A stretch of DNA of 64,000 nucleotides from Mauremys mutica (lineage: Eukaryota; Chordata; Testudines; Geoemydidae). Each line of letters opens with the position of its first letter. Position 1 is the first letter of the stretch. This document shows positions 21,530 through 33,455 of the stretch, one piece after another. The translations under genes were made by a program, and so were the position numbers. A model generated the notes under the pieces. The model was not told where the DNA came from. It made no database searches and worked only from the letters and a program-made list of their open reading frames with translations. Where the stretch lies: positions 16,947,225 to 17,011,224 of the forward strand of contig NC_059073.1 in NCBI RefSeq assembly GCF_020497125.1. Direction: 5' to 3'.

Positions 21530-24500
21530 GCCAGTGTCTGATTGATACTGAGGTGCAGTAAGGGAGCAGAAAGGTTCTGGATTGTGGAAGGGAGCCCCAA
21601 GAGATCCAGAAGAGCCATCAGTAAGGATGTGGGACCAATTCTGAAAATGCCACTGACTCATAAAATGCTGAGGCTGTGAACTGTACTACAGCGGACAAGC
21701 ACTCCACTGGAGCTGTAGGGCAAGCTCAGATCAGGACACAATGGATCCAATTTCCAAGTCCTAGGGGGAGTCAGTTTCCTGCAGGTGAATGCCTGACAGT
21801 GAAGATGGTTTCACCTGGAGGACTTCGGCTTCCTGGACCACAGAATATTGTTCAGGGAAAAAGTACTGCTATCATGGAAGGGGAAGAACATCTTTGCATA
21901 CAAACTGGCTAACTTAGTGAGGAGGGCTTTAAACTAGGTTTGATAGGAGCAGAAGACAAAAGTCCCCAGGAAAGTCAGTCAAAAAGAGAAGGGTCAGAAT
22001 CTGGGGGGAGCATGGGACGTTATAGCAGCGACAAGAGAGAGACAAGAGAGAACATAGGGGAAAATCAAATCACTATCTTAGATGTCTGCATCCTAAATGT
22101 GAGAAGTATAGGGAATAAGCAGGAATAACCAGAATGCTAGTTAATAAACACAACTGACATAGCTGGCAACACAGAATTGATGGGATAATACACAGGACTC
22201 GAATAAAAGGTACAGCTTGCTCAGGAAGGACAGGCAGGGAAAAAAGGGAGGACGTTTTGCCTTATATATAAAAAATGTATACACTTGGACTTAAGTTCAG
22301 ATGGAAATACTAGACAGACTTGTTGAATGTCCCTGGATAAGGATAAAAGGGGAAAAAAAACAAGGGTGATATCAAGGTAGGGGTCTACTACAGACCACCT
22401 AAACAGGCAGAGCAGGTGGATGAGGCTTTTTATAAACAAAATCATCCAAAGCACCAGACTTGGTGGTAAAGGGGAACTTGAACTACCCAGACATCTGTTC
22501 GGAAAACAACACAGCAAGGCACAGATTATCCAATACATTTTTGTAATATATTGGAGATAATTTTCATTTCAGAGAGTAGAGAAAGACACTAGGAGAGAAG
22601 CTGTTCTAGATTTGATTTTGACAAATAGGAACAAACTGGTTGAGAATTTGAAAGTGGAAGGCAGCTTTGGGGAAAATAATCATGAAATGATATAGTTGTT
22701 CATGATTCTAAGGAACGATAGAAAGGAAAACAGCACAATAAAGAGAATAGATTTCAAGAAGGCAGACTTTAACCAACTGAGGGAGTTGGTAAATAAGATC
22801 CCTTGGGAAGTAAGCCTAAGGAGAAAAACAGTTCAAGAGAGTTGGCAGTTTTTTCAAAAAAGAGACATTATATGGGGCACAAAAGAAACTATCCCACTGC
22901 GTAGGAAAGATAGAAAGTATGGCAAGAGACCACCTGTCTTAACAGGAGATCTTCAATGATCTGAAACTCAAAAGAGTGCTACAAAAAGTGGAAACTAGGT
23001 CAAATTACAAAAGATTAATATAAACAAATAACAGAAGTATGTAGGGACAAAATTAGAAAGGCCAAGGCACAAAATGAGATTCAACTAGCTAGAGACACAA
23101 AGTAACAAGAAAACATTCTACATATACATTAGAAGCAAGAGGAAAACCAAGGAAAGGTTAGGCCAGTTACTCAATGAGGGGAGAAAAAGAATAACAGAAA
23201 ACGTGAAAATGGCAGAAGTGCTAAATTACTTTTTTGTTTCAGTTTTCACCAAAAAATTTAGTAGGAATTGGACATTTAACTTAAAGAATGCCAATAAAAA
23301 TGAGGTAGGATCAGAGGCTAAAAATAGGGAAAGAACAACTTAAAAATTATTTAAACAATTTAGATGTCTTCAAGTCACCAGGGCCTGATGAAATACATCC
23401 TAGAATAATCAAGGAACTGACTGAGGAGATATCTGAGCCATTAGGATTATCTCTGAAAAGTCCTGGAAGATGGGAGAGATTCCAAAGGACTGGAAAAGGG
23501 AAAATATAATGTCAATCTATTAAAAGGGAAATAAGGACAACCCGGGGAATTACAGACCTGTCAGCTTAACTTCAGTACCCAAAAAGATAATGAAGCAAAT
23601 AATTAAGCAATCAATTTGCGAACATCTAGAAGAGAATAAGGTGATAAGTAACAGTTCAGCATGGATTTGTCAGAACAAATCATGACAAAGCAACCTAATA
23701 GCTTTCTTTGACAGGGTAAAAAGTCTTATGGATTGGGGGGGTATGCTTTTGATACTGTCTCACATGACCTTCTTATAAACAAATTAGGGAAATACAACCT
23801 AGATGGAGCTACTATAAGATGGGTGTATAACCAGTTGGAAAACCACTCAGAGTAGTTATCAGTGGCCGAGTCAAGCTGGAAGGGCATATCAAGAGGGGTC
23901 CTGCAGGGATCAGTTCTGGCTCCAGGTCTGTTCAATATCTCCATCAATAATTTAATAATGGCAGAGAGAGCATACTTAAAAAGTTTGCCAATGATACTAA
24001 ACTAGCAGGGGTTGAGAATGCTTTGGAGAGTAGGCTTAACATTCAAAACGATCTGGACAAACTGGAAAAATGGTCTGAAGTAAATAGGATGAAATTCAAT
24101 TAGGACAAATGCAAAGTACTCCACTTAGTAAGAAACAACCAGTTGCACACATACAAAATAGGAAATGATTGCCTAGGAAGGAGTACTGCAGAAAGGGATC
24201 TGGGAGACATAGTGGATCACAAGCTAAATATGAGTCAACAGTGCAACACTGCTGCAAAAAAAGTGAACATAATTCTGGGATGTATTAGCAGAAGTGTTGT
24301 AAGCAAGATACAAGAAGTAATTCTTCCACTCTACTCCATGCTGGTTAGGCCTCAACTGGAGTACTGGTGTCCACTTCTGGGTGCCACATTTCAGGAAAAA
24401 TGAAGACAAACTGGAGAAAGTCCAGAGAAGAGCAACAAAAATTACTAAAGGTCTAGAAAACATGACCTATGAGGGAAGATTTAAGAAACTGGGTTTGTTT

Positions 24501-24863
24501 AGTGTGGAGAAGCGCAGACTGAGGGGGGACATGCTAACTGTTTAAGTACATAAAAGGGTGTTACAAGGATGAGGGAGAAAAATTGTTCTCGTTAATCTCT
24601 GAGGATAGGACAAGAAGCAATGGGCTTAAATTGCAGCAAGGGCAGTTTAGATTAGATATTAGGAAAAACTTCCTTACTGTTCAGGTAGTTAAGCACTGGA
24701 ATAAATTGCCTAGGGTGGTTGTGGTATCTCCATCATTGGAGATTTGTAAGAACAGGTTAGACAAATGTCTGTCAGGGATGGTCTAGATAATCTTGTCATG
24801 AGTGCAAGGGACTGGACAAGAAAACCTCTCAAGGTCCATTCCAGCCCTACGATTCTATGATTC
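21530..24863 (+). mobile_element. CR1-D: long CR1 LINE (about 3.3 kb)
   Basis: Contains the CR1 5' region (GGAGGGCTTTAAACTAGGTT at 21920-21939), the start of the endonuclease (ILDVCILNVRSIGNKQE near 22075-22128), the endonuclease-RT linker (22700-23160), the RT region (23340-24100) and the C-terminal region (24140-24540). It then has a 3' UTR ending GATTCTATGATTC at about 24851-24863. It is close to full length for CR1 but carries many stops and frameshifts. The upper boundary abuts DIRS-3 directly. The 5' boundary near 21530 is approximate. Confidence 0.88.
22069..24786 (+). pseudogene. CR1-D ORF2 (endonuclease-RT) pseudogene
   Basis: CR1 ORF2 encodes an apurinic-type endonuclease and a reverse transcriptase. 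Recognisable segments in order are LNVRSIGNKQE (endonuclease start); NSTIKRIDFKKADFNQLREL (end of endonuclease/linker, 22730-22790); RT fingers near 23370-23620, including SPGPDEI; palm with EYNLDGATIRWVYNQLE-type sequence near 23790-23850; and C-terminal DCLGRSTAERDLGDIVDHKL and LPLYSMLVRPQLEYWCP (24143-24403). It is broken into at least six frames, so no protein can be made. Confidence 0.85.
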
Positions 24864-25800
24864 CTCTGAACAGGAGCTGAACCTGTAGGTCTTGAGATGG
24901 GGTTATTGGCAAAATCATTGCTGGCTTGCCTCTAGACTCAGTCCTCCACAGAGGTGCCACAAGAGTAGAAGCAGTCAGTACTGATCGGTGCTCTGGGGCT
25001 GGAATTGAGACTGCAGGAGCACATGGTTCCAATGTCAGTACCATGTGAGTCTCTTGCATCGCAGGAAAAGCCAAGTTACTCCCTATCTGCCTCAAACACC
25101 TTGGGTGTCAACGGCACCAGAAGGGGTCTTGAATCTGTGGTTCCAAGAGGTGTGTCGATGCTTCAGAGATTTATATCAATGGACCCTTCCTGGGTTCTGG
25201 TGTCATCAATCCTTTGTGGTTCATATATTGCTCCGGAGGGTGCAACTTTTTAGGTTGCACCTGCAAGTCATTTTGAGATGTGGTGCCTTCCGCTTGGAAG
25301 GTCCCAGTACTGATTCCTTAGGAGACTTACACTACCTCTTCTTAAGCATTGGTGATGCACATCTGGCTGATGACTCTTAGAAGAGGAGGAGCACTTCTTA
25401 TAACCTTTGAAGTGCTCAGTACCTGTTTAGAGCAGGTGAGTTCCAATGGTGGACCAAGTGCAGACTCTGTGCAGATACTTAAGTCTGGCAGCCCTGTTCT
25501 TTTTTCAAACAGAGTTTGAACTTCCTATGAATGTGACATTTGTCACTCAAATGTGCCTTAAGGCAACTGGGATGAGGATCGTTCACTAGCACAGACCCGC
25601 TACATGAACGACAGGCATTGAAGCAAGGAGAATGGGGCATCAATCTGGTACCAATCCCGGTACCCAACCTAGCACCGGTAATCACATACTAAGGAGATAG
25701 TTGTTATAATGTAAACTTATACCTATGTGTAGAACTACTACACAAGACTAAAACTAGCACTGCAGTTACTACAGATACTAAGGGAAGGAAGATATGAAGA
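24864..25800 (-). mobile_element. DIRS-3: fragment of a DIRS retrotransposon (gag 5' part)
   Basis: Minus-strand frame 25479-25685 reads CFNACRSCSGSVLVNDPHPS and CLKAHLSDKCHIHRKFKLCL. This Cys/His pattern matches the N-terminal gag motif in DIRS-2 (KICTSC, YQCYLHCLGEAHIALECSIC). The rest, down to 24864, is gag low-complexity sequence with repeated GGTACC- and CAGTAC-type motifs, as in DIRS-2 at 32.5-32.7 kb. It ends abruptly at the 3' terminus of CR1-D, with no DIRS sequence on the far side of that LINE. Confidence 0.7.
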
Positions 25801-27667
25801 AATGAAGATAGCAGGTCTTTAATTACTGTGATCTTAGTTAAAAATATTCCTTACTCAAAACACTTATGTTGGTGACTGAACCGTTTCTTTTCAGACCAGC
25901 AACCGCTCTCTTTAGAGGAAAAAATACTCTACAATACACAAGTGGTAGGAAAGTGAACTTTTAACACTACTTGGATTAAATGTAAATGGCAAAGCGTGTT
26001 TTGTTGGCACTTCCTGACTTGTACTGGCTGGTATATGGATCAAACTGAAAACAAAACATGTTCTACAAAAATTACTGAATTACGTTGAAGCTGAAGAACT
26101 CAAATAAAATTAATATCAAGAACCATGTTGAAGATGAACACTGGAAGCAAACCATGACAGAACCAAAAAGAAAACTCACTTTAGTATTCTCATTCATTTC
26201 CCCTACTTACATACATTATTTGCAGCACTTTTACACAGCATTGTGAACTCCTGTTTGTCGCATGAGAGGAATATATATAGTTATACTTTTAAAGTCGTAC
26301 TTAAAGGTAAACCTAAAACAGATAAAAGTAATTAGTCTATTATAAGTAAGATGGCATGTACTGTTCAAGTATACACCTCAGCAATAAGATATTTGGATAT
26401 TTAAAGATAACTGAAGCTATAACAATGTATAAAAACATATTTGTGGAGGAACACTAATGGATATGGTCTTTAATCTAGTTTCAGGTTATTAAAACTATTT
26501 TTGAGGACATTTGAATTAAAGTACACAGACAAGATGCAATATCTGAATTATACTTCTTTAACAGGACTAGCTTTGTATCAGTCTGCCCACAAACCAAATT
26601 ACTGAAGACCTGAAAAATTAGATGCAGTGAATAGCTCAGTGTACATTTTTGAAGACTCAAAGGGTTTATCAGACAAGTTTAACATAACTACAAATTGAAA
26701 AAAAAATCAGCAGTCTAAGTTAATATCTTCCTAAACTAGTAAGTTTTGGGGGGAGTAAAGTGTGTAGATTATTGAAGTCTCAATAATGAAAACAAAGTCA
26801 ACTCTTCAGCTAAATCAGCAGAAGGGTTAAGCTACATTTCTCACTTTTAATTGCAAAGGCCATTTAGATATACTGCAAAAGATCAGCTATCTTATACAAT
26901 TATCAGGCTCTGGAGGTCACCAATTAGAACCCTGCAAGGATTTGAATTAAAAAAGGCTTTGTGATTAGGTGAAGTAATGATCCAAGAAAGAGATTAGTTC
27001 TGTTCAGACTGCACTCATTATAAAACCTATTTCCTTTGTGCGAAGATTCAGTGTCTCTCACATTTATCCTGCTGGCGTTATCACACTATGAGACAGAAAT
27101 ATGACTGTACTAATACATTCTGTAAGAGGCATACGAGCATTTAACTCTCTATTTTATCACTAGATGTGAAAATAGACAAAGTTGTGTTTTTCCCTATTGA
27201 CTAGGTACAAGTATGTCACAAAACTTAAGCCACAGTAAGAACCATAATGAATATGGCAGGTAAGTCTAAGGAAAAAATAAACTATTCATTTCTGGTCTTG
27301 GGTTTTGTTTCTTTAACTAGTAGTTCAGTACAGGCTGTGGGTTTTGGAGGAGGGTTTTTGTTTCTGTGGGGCTAAATATGAAACAGGCACTATAATGTAC
27401 ATGTCAGTACAGATAAAGTGTGTGGAGAAACTGATACCTTAGAAAGATTATTTTAGAGGTAATTAATGTACCTGGGACTGTTACTCTTAAATCCAGATGG
27501 ATTTTAAATTTGAAAGATTCTAATTAAATTCCAAAAGAGAAAAACATTTTTGATTTATGGATAAATTGTATGGGCAAAAAAACAGAATAGTTGAATAAAG
27601 GATTATTTATAAACTATTCTTTAAATAAATATGAAGTGTGGGAAACAAAAAAACTCATGTAATAAGA
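25801..27667. other. No gene or classified repeat recognised
   Basis: AT-rich single-copy-looking intron sequence between two DIRS copies. No splice-flanked open segment and no transposon terminus was seen. Confidence 0.5.
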
Positions 27668-27960
27668 GGAGGTTACTTACCTGTAACGGGAGGCACTTCA
27701 ATATGCGAGATCCCTTTCTGTATTCCACATCCCACCTACTCCTCCTCCTCTGCTGCAGATCGTTTGGATTTGCAGTGGAGAAGGAACTGGAGACGCTGTC
27801 AGTCCACCCCACCCTTTATCACCTGAGACAAAACCATGGCACACATGCAGACCAACAGACACTATTACTTTCAAATTGTCCAGCTCTGGACACATGGTGG
27901 AATACAGATAATAGGGGCCACACATCTGGAAGAACTCCCAGTTACAAGTAGCCAACCTTC
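27668..27960. repeat. Fold-back terminus of DIRS-2
   Basis: The left arm (27670-27728, containing GGTTACTTACCTGTAACGGG) and the right arm (27898-27958, containing CCAGTTACAAGTAGCCAACC) are imperfect inverted repeats of about 60 bp. The loop is about 170 bp. The reverse complement of the left arm and the right arm share GGAATACAGA, then ACT/CCTCCC, then GTTACA-GTA--TAACC. The same arrangement occurs at the lower end of DIRS-1. Confidence 0.75.
27781..27945. repeat. Terminal direct repeat of DIRS-2 (3' copy)
   Basis: It shares GAACTGGAGA, GACAAAACCATGG, GACACTA-TA-TTTCA and CATGGTG in the same order and orientation with 33281-33455. The spacing is close and identity is roughly three quarters to four fifths by eye. 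The 33-kb copy has about 12 extra bases after the shared ACCATGG. Confidence 0.75.
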
Positions 27961-28015
27961 TTCTTTGAGTGATGGTCCCTATTGTTGTCCACAGAGGGTG
28001 ATTACCAAGCAGTAC

Positions 28016-28824
28016 CTAATTCGGAAGAGGGTGCAAGGATGAAGATGGAAGGGTAGAGTGGAGGACAGCCGTACCGAAGGAGGCATTTGTTGCAGAGTCT
28101 TGCACCAAGGAGTAATGCATAGCAAACGTGTGTACTGAACTCCACGTGTCCGCTCTACATATGTCAAGGAGCAGCATGTTGTGGAGGGTGGCCATGGTCG
28201 AAACCTGCGCTCTCGTGGAATGGTCCCTCACCCCAGAGGGTGGAAGCAGTCCCGATAACTGATAGAGTGTAACGCATCCCAAAATCCACTTGGAGATTCT
28301 CTGTGTGGAGACTGCTTGACACTTAACTCTTTCAGCTATTACAACAGACAGCCTGGGGGATTTCCTTATCAGCCTCATTCTCTGCAGGTAAAAGGCCAAG
28401 GCCCAACTGACATTAAAGGAATGAAGCTGTCAGCCCTCTTCCAAGGTGTGCAGCATCGGGGCGGGAAGTGTAGAATCGGTGCGGGGGAGCGGTAACATAG
28501 GTAAGTGAATGGGTTGATTAACAAGAAACTGGGAGATGACTTTTGGCAGAAATTTGGGGTGCAGGCACAAGGGACACCATCTTTATGGGAAGAGGTGAAA
28601 GGAAGGTCTACCATCATGGCCCCAAGCTCAATAACCCCCCTTGCTGAAATGATATCAACAAGGAAGGCGACTTTCATGGAAAGGAGGGACATAGAGCATG
28701 ATGTCAGCAGTTGGAATGGCAGTTTTGTTAGAATGGATAGAATTAGGTTGAGGGCCCACTGTGGAGCAATGAGATGTATGGGTAGGAAGGTTCTGATGAG
28801 ACCCTTCCAAAACCTAGCAGTCAA
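28016..28824 (-). pseudogene. DIRS-2 tyrosine recombinase (inactive)
   Basis: Tyrosine recombinases cut and rejoin DNA with a catalytic Tyr and an Arg-His-Arg set. DIRS elements use one to integrate a circular intermediate. N-terminal frame (28375-28824): FWKGLIRTF, SMSLLSMKVAFLVDIISARG and VIELGAMMVDLPF. C-terminal frame (28016-28399): ISKWILGCVTLYQL, VRDHSTRAQVST, DICRADTWSSVHTFAMHYSL. The H-x-x-R motif (His 28220-28222, Arg 28211-28213) and the nucleophile Tyr (28112-28114) are kept. The first catalytic Arg, expected as ARRVSEL, reads ARGVIEL (Gly codon at 28636-28638). The halves are in different frames. Both faults make it inactive. Confidence 0.85.
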
Positions 28825-28995
28825 CAGATGTGAAGACAGAATTCACGCGGGGGTTGAGAGTGGGAGCGCGTGAAAGGTACTAATTTCCACTAGGTGGACC
28901 TACAGGGCAAGACCCCAGGCCTTCAAGGATGGAGGTAGTCCAGGATAAGGGGAATCCCCACCAGTTCCAGGGAAAGTCCCTGTTCTTGTACAGTA

Positions 28996-29120
28996 TCAGA
29001 GGGGTAGCCGTGTTAGTCTGGTTCTGTAGAAGCAGCAAAGAATCCTGTGGCACCTTATAGACTAACAGACGTTTTGCAGCATGAGCTTTCGTGGGTGAAT
29101 ACCCACTTCTTCAGATGCAA
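28996..29120 (+). mobile_element. Short SINE-like repeat inside DIRS-2, with 14-bp target-site duplication
   Basis: A 125-bp insert begins TCAGAGGGGTAGCCGTGTTA and ends CCCACTTCTTCAGATGCAA. It is flanked by GTTCTTGTACAGTA at 28982-28995 and again at 29121-29134, an exact 14-bp duplication, which implies LINE-type target-primed insertion. From memory this is one of the most abundant short repeats in turtles. It has no poly-A tail. It interrupts the DIRS-2 segment between RNase H and recombinase and is therefore younger. Confidence 0.88.
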
Positions 29121-29760
29121 GTTCTTGTACAGTAGATGAAGCATTTCCACTTCGCCTGGTAACAACTGGAGAGGATATTTTGAACTTCTGATGAACACTC
29201 CCTCTCTAGCAGTTTGGGAGACCAGAATTGTGTGGGGCAGTAGGGGTGATCAGGATGACCGTCGCTCTGTCTCATCTGATCTTGTGGAATATTCATGGTA
29301 GGAGTGGAAGAGGCAGGAAGGTGTAGTTGATCTGATCTGACCAAGGCAGTATGAGTGGAGGTCCAAGAGAGAGATATCCCTAGAGTACAATGTACTGTAT
29401 TTGTTGTTGATGGGGAAAACAAAGAGGTCACTGGTCAGAGTCCCCCATCAGATGTTGTATATCATGGTATTGTGGAGTTCCCATTTGTGCCCAATCACCA
29501 AGTACCTGCTGAGAGAATATGCAACCATGTTTTGCATCCCCAGGATATAGGCTGCCAATAAGAGGATCTGGTGAGTGATGCACCAATTTCATAGGTTGAC
29601 TGATTCTGTACATAAAGCAGTTGACTTCATGTGATGTAGCAAACAGTGGTGGTGTGTCTGACACAATAAGAATATGATGGGAACGGGTGAACAGGAGGAA
29701 AGCTTGGCAGATGGTCCCTTACAGCCCAGTGCTTCAGAATATTTATGTGCATCCTAGATT

Positions 29761-30450
29761 CATGAGGAGCCCATGCTCCATGTCATGTTCTCTCCCATGT
29801 GTGCGCCCCAACCTAAGAGGAATGCATCAGTGATAATTGTTTTGTCTGAGGAGTAGGGGAAAAAGGGAATCCCAATGCAGACCTGATGTGGGTCCGTCCA
29901 GCAGTGGAGGGAAGAGAGCACTCTGGAGGCGGGGAGGACTATTAGCATATGGTCCATGGTGTGATGTTTGGGAGAGTAAACCATCTGCAGCAACCTCTGG
30001 AGGTAACAAAGGTGATGATGTATGTGCACAAGGCCAAGGACAGATAGACAAGTACTGGCTGGGACCAAAGGATTGCTGACGATGAGGGTTCTGAGATCTT
30101 GCAGAGTCTGGAACCTGTCTAAGGGTAGGTAGGCCCATGCTGTGACTGAGTTGATGGAGGATCCTATGAAGTCTAGAGATTGTGTGAGCTCCAAGGTGGT
30201 TTTTTTGTTTGTTTGTTTTTGTTTTGGGGGTTTTTTTTGCATTAATGTTGACTCCAAGGGAGAAAAGGAGGCTGAGTGACATGGAGGTTGAAGCTTGAGC
30301 TTCACCTCTAGATTGTGCCACCAGGAGCCAGTCATTGAGATATGGGAATACAAAGACCCCCATAATGCCTGATGTAAGCCACTACCATGGAGAAAACCTT
30401 GGTTAAGACCCTGGGAGCAGTGGTGAATCCAAATGGGAGAACCCTGTACT
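29761..30450 (-). pseudogene. DIRS-2 reverse transcriptase and RNase H (broken)
   Basis: Minus-strand order: YRVLPFGFTTAPRVLTKVFS (30391-30450), the RT motif before the active site; FVFPYLNDWLLVA with the catalytic box (30331-30342); SFSPLESTLM and LELTQSLDFIGSSI; AYLPLDRFQTLQDL; and RNase H ITDAFLLGWGAHMG (29801-29836). DIRS RT normally has YLDD-W; here the first Asp is Asn (AAT codon at 30334-30336). Soon after it an A-rich run (TTTTTTTGTTTG on the plus strand, 30201-30240) has expanded within the coding region. Several frames are needed to read it. Inactive. Confidence 0.88.
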
Positions 30451-31143
30451 AAAAATGGTGCGAACTGACTGTGAACCTCAGAAACAGTCTGTGTGCCAAA
30501 TAAATGTCTATGTGAAAGTAGACATCTTGCATGTCAAGAGCCATAAATCACGTTTGTTTGTTTTTAAATGATGGGATGATCGCTGCAAGTGTGACCATTG
30601 AGAATGTGTAGGTCTGGAATCAGCCTCCACCCATCCTTCTTTGGGGGTATCAGGAAATAAGTTGATTAGAACCCTGTCCCCTGGTATTCTGGAGGGACCT
30701 GCTCTATCGCTTCTCTTTGTCTTAAGGAGTTCACCTCTTGGGTGAGGATGCTGTCATGAGAGTGGCCCCGAAGAGGGATAGGGGAAGCTGTGAATAAGAT
30801 AGTGTGATTAACTCAAGTGTATAGCCATGGTGGATGACATTTAGCACCCATATGTCCATTGTTTTATACCTCAAGCTGGTAGAAAGAGTGCTAGATGACC
30901 TCCAAAAGGAGTGAGGGGGTTGTATGGCAGTAAGCAAGGTGGTTGACGCCTCTCTAGGCTCTCTCAGAAATATCTTTTCTGTGGAGGTTGCACATGGGAG
31001 GAGGAAGGCTGTGACGATGAACCTGGAGGGTGAGACTTTGGGTCTTTTGACATTTGTGTGGTGGTTCATAAGGCCTCTGATGGGAAAACTGGGAAGTCCT
31101 GTAATGCTGTGTTGTGGCAGAATTTATGCTTCAGCACAGATAT

Positions 31144-33139
31144 TTAAATACCCAAGGAACAAAGTGTAGCTCGTGAATCCTTGAGGATGTGGAGGAAATC
31201 ATCCACTTTCTGATCAAAAAGATGGGATTCATCGCAAAGTAAGTCTTCAGTAGTATTTTGTACCTCCCTGGGTAAACCAGAGAAATGGAGCCATGATTCT
31301 CTCTTCATGACAATGCCCACAGCCATAGAGAATGATGAAGTGCCTGCCGCATCTACAGCTGATTAAAACTCTGTCCTTGCCACCAGTTTCCCTTTCTCCA
31401 AGATTGCCTGGAATCGGATCTGATCTTGTTGTGGCAGTTTTTCAGCAAATTCCTCCAGTTTGCTGTACAGGAAATTGTATTTGGCAAGTGATGCCTGAAA
31501 ATTCAAAATTCTGAACTGAAGCCTAGCTGAGGAGAAGACTTTGTGGCCTAACATGTCCAACCACTTGCCCTCTATCAGCTGGAGTGGAGCATGAGTGCTG
31601 TTGTCTGGATCATTCCCTCATGGCCTGTACCACAAGAGAATACCGGGGGTAGAGGGGGGCACATGACAGACTTGAGAAAAGAAACTCAGACTCCATAGCT
31701 GATACATAGAAGCACTTTTCTGCCCCCTTGGGAGTAGGCATACAGGTAGACAGCGTATGTCACACTGTTCTAGCTGGCTCAAGAATGGAATTGTTGATTG
31801 ACAGAGCAACTCTACCCAGTGCCAATGAGTGATGTCCAGGAGCTTATTTTGTGTGTCCTGGATCTCCTCCAGGGGATGTGAAATTCACCTGCTACCCTAC
31901 ACATGAGACCTTGGAAGTGCCCAAAGTTATCTGAGGGCAAGGGAGACGCCGAAGCCACTACAGCATTTGGTGAGGATGATGGGAATCACTCCTGCCCTGG
32001 CAATACTGTGGAACCGGACTGAGTGGCTCTTCCTCTATCAGCTCAGAGCATCTACTAGAGGGAATTTGAGACAGGGAGAGAGGCAAAGTTTCCCTTGTAG
32101 AACAGGTGTGTACCAAGGTTAGTTATTGTGACCAGGGTCCCCCACAGGGCCAGCATGACAGATCCGGAGGGTGTTGTGGCAGGCTCCACAACATGCAGAC
32201 CCAGTGGCTCCTTGTCAGTTGGACTGGAGGATATTGCCACGATGTAGACAACCTAATGGAGTATTTGTAGTTGGGAGGTCCCTGCCCTTCATCCGACTCC
32301 TCTGAAGATGAAAACACAAACACCAGTTCCACTGGTAATATCGTTGGAGCCAGTAGAAGCATATAGACCATCAGAGCAGGGGGTAAAGGGTGCCTTGGCT
32401 GTGGCATGCCCTGAGGGGGAGATCTGGCCTGCCTGGAGGTGGAAGGTATCAGAACGCATGGAGACCTGGGGTCTCCCAGGGCAAACACTTTCTAGGGCTC
32501 TGGGGCTTTTCCCAACCTTCCTGATGTTAAGGGTACTCTTTCCGTACCTGAAACCGGTACCAGAGCAGTGGACTTCCCCGGAGTGGGCAGATCTTGCACC
32601 TTATGGGGGTCTGATGTTGAGCACAGTTCAGTAACTGGTACCAGCAGTTCCAGTTGGTTTCTTCTCATATTTAGGTGCTTTAGAGCGTACTCCCTCCCCA
32701 TGACTAGAGTTCATGTTTCCTTACCTCCCAGCTGGGCCCCGGTGTAGGGCACATAGTGGTGGTACTGCCGATGTCAGACTCTGACTCTGTAGCCGGAGGT
32801 GCACTCTTGGCTGTCTCAGGCTAATGTACAGCAGGGGAGGGGGAGATTCCCCAACCTGTGTCTGAATAAGATCTCATGGCAACTTCCATGAGATGCTCCT
32901 GGAGGCAGAGAGTCCAGCCTTCTCAGGTACATCTGGGGGAAAGAGTGGCAGATACTGCACTCCAATGCAATGTGGGCTTCTCCCAAGCAGTGGAGGTAGC
33001 ATTGATATTTGTTGCCAACCAAAAAGGAGCACAGGCAGGAGGTGCATATTTTGAAGTCTTGAGCCTTCAGCATAGTCCAGTACCTGCATGTGGATACTGG
33101 CGGGGAGTTAACAAGGAAACAAAACTCCCAAAGTTCCAA
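31144..33139 (-). pseudogene. DIRS-2 gag-like ORF1 (broken)
   Basis: Minus-strand order: N-terminal Cys/His segment KICTSCLCSFLVGNKYQCYL, HCLGEAHIALECSIC (32970-33060); a Pro/Ser-rich middle; then the conserved C-terminal domain with MKRESWLHFSGLPREVQNTT, LFDQKVDDFLHILKDSRATL (31144-31326, in another frame) and MLGHKVFSSARLQFRILNFQ, EKGKLVARTEF (31363-31560). The W-L--SG-P-EVQ and K(D/E)SRAT--SLG motifs are those of DIRS gag in vertebrates. It is spread over at least four frames. Predicted role: nucleic-acid-binding structural protein. Confidence 0.8.
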
Positions 33140-33280
33140 TTCTACGCTAAAAACCTATCTAAGACAGTAAAAACAGCAAAAATACTGTTATTAAAAAACT
33201 CTATACAACTATACTCTTTTAAAGGTGCACCACATGCAAGAGGACACTAATAGTTCCGACCCAGACCATGCAGGGGTGAG

Positions 33281-33455
33281 AAAGAACTGGAGATGCTGCT
33301 GGTCCATCCTGCCCTTGGACAAAACCATGGGGCGAGTTACGGTGCATGCACAAACCAATGGACACTACTATTTTCAGCTTGTCTGGCTCCAGACGCATGG
33401 TGCACATGCATAAACCCTCAGTGGAATACAAGAGGGCCCACACTCGAAGAAGAAA
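33281..33455. repeat. Terminal direct repeat of DIRS-2 (5' copy)
   Basis: Upstream copy of the terminal repeat, next to the gag start on the minus strand. It ends at CACTCGAAGAAGAAAG, the counterpart of CACATCTGGAAGAACTCC in the 3' copy. Beyond it the sequence changes to a C-rich tract and unrelated DNA, which marks the element edge. Confidence 0.7.

Noticed and set aside
29760..30363. Two overlapping minus-strand frames of 197 and 178 codons that could be taken for a host gene
   Set aside because: They are the same DIRS RT/RNase H region read in two frames after a frameshift (YLNDWLL in one, ITDAFLLGWGAHM in the other), not separate proteins.
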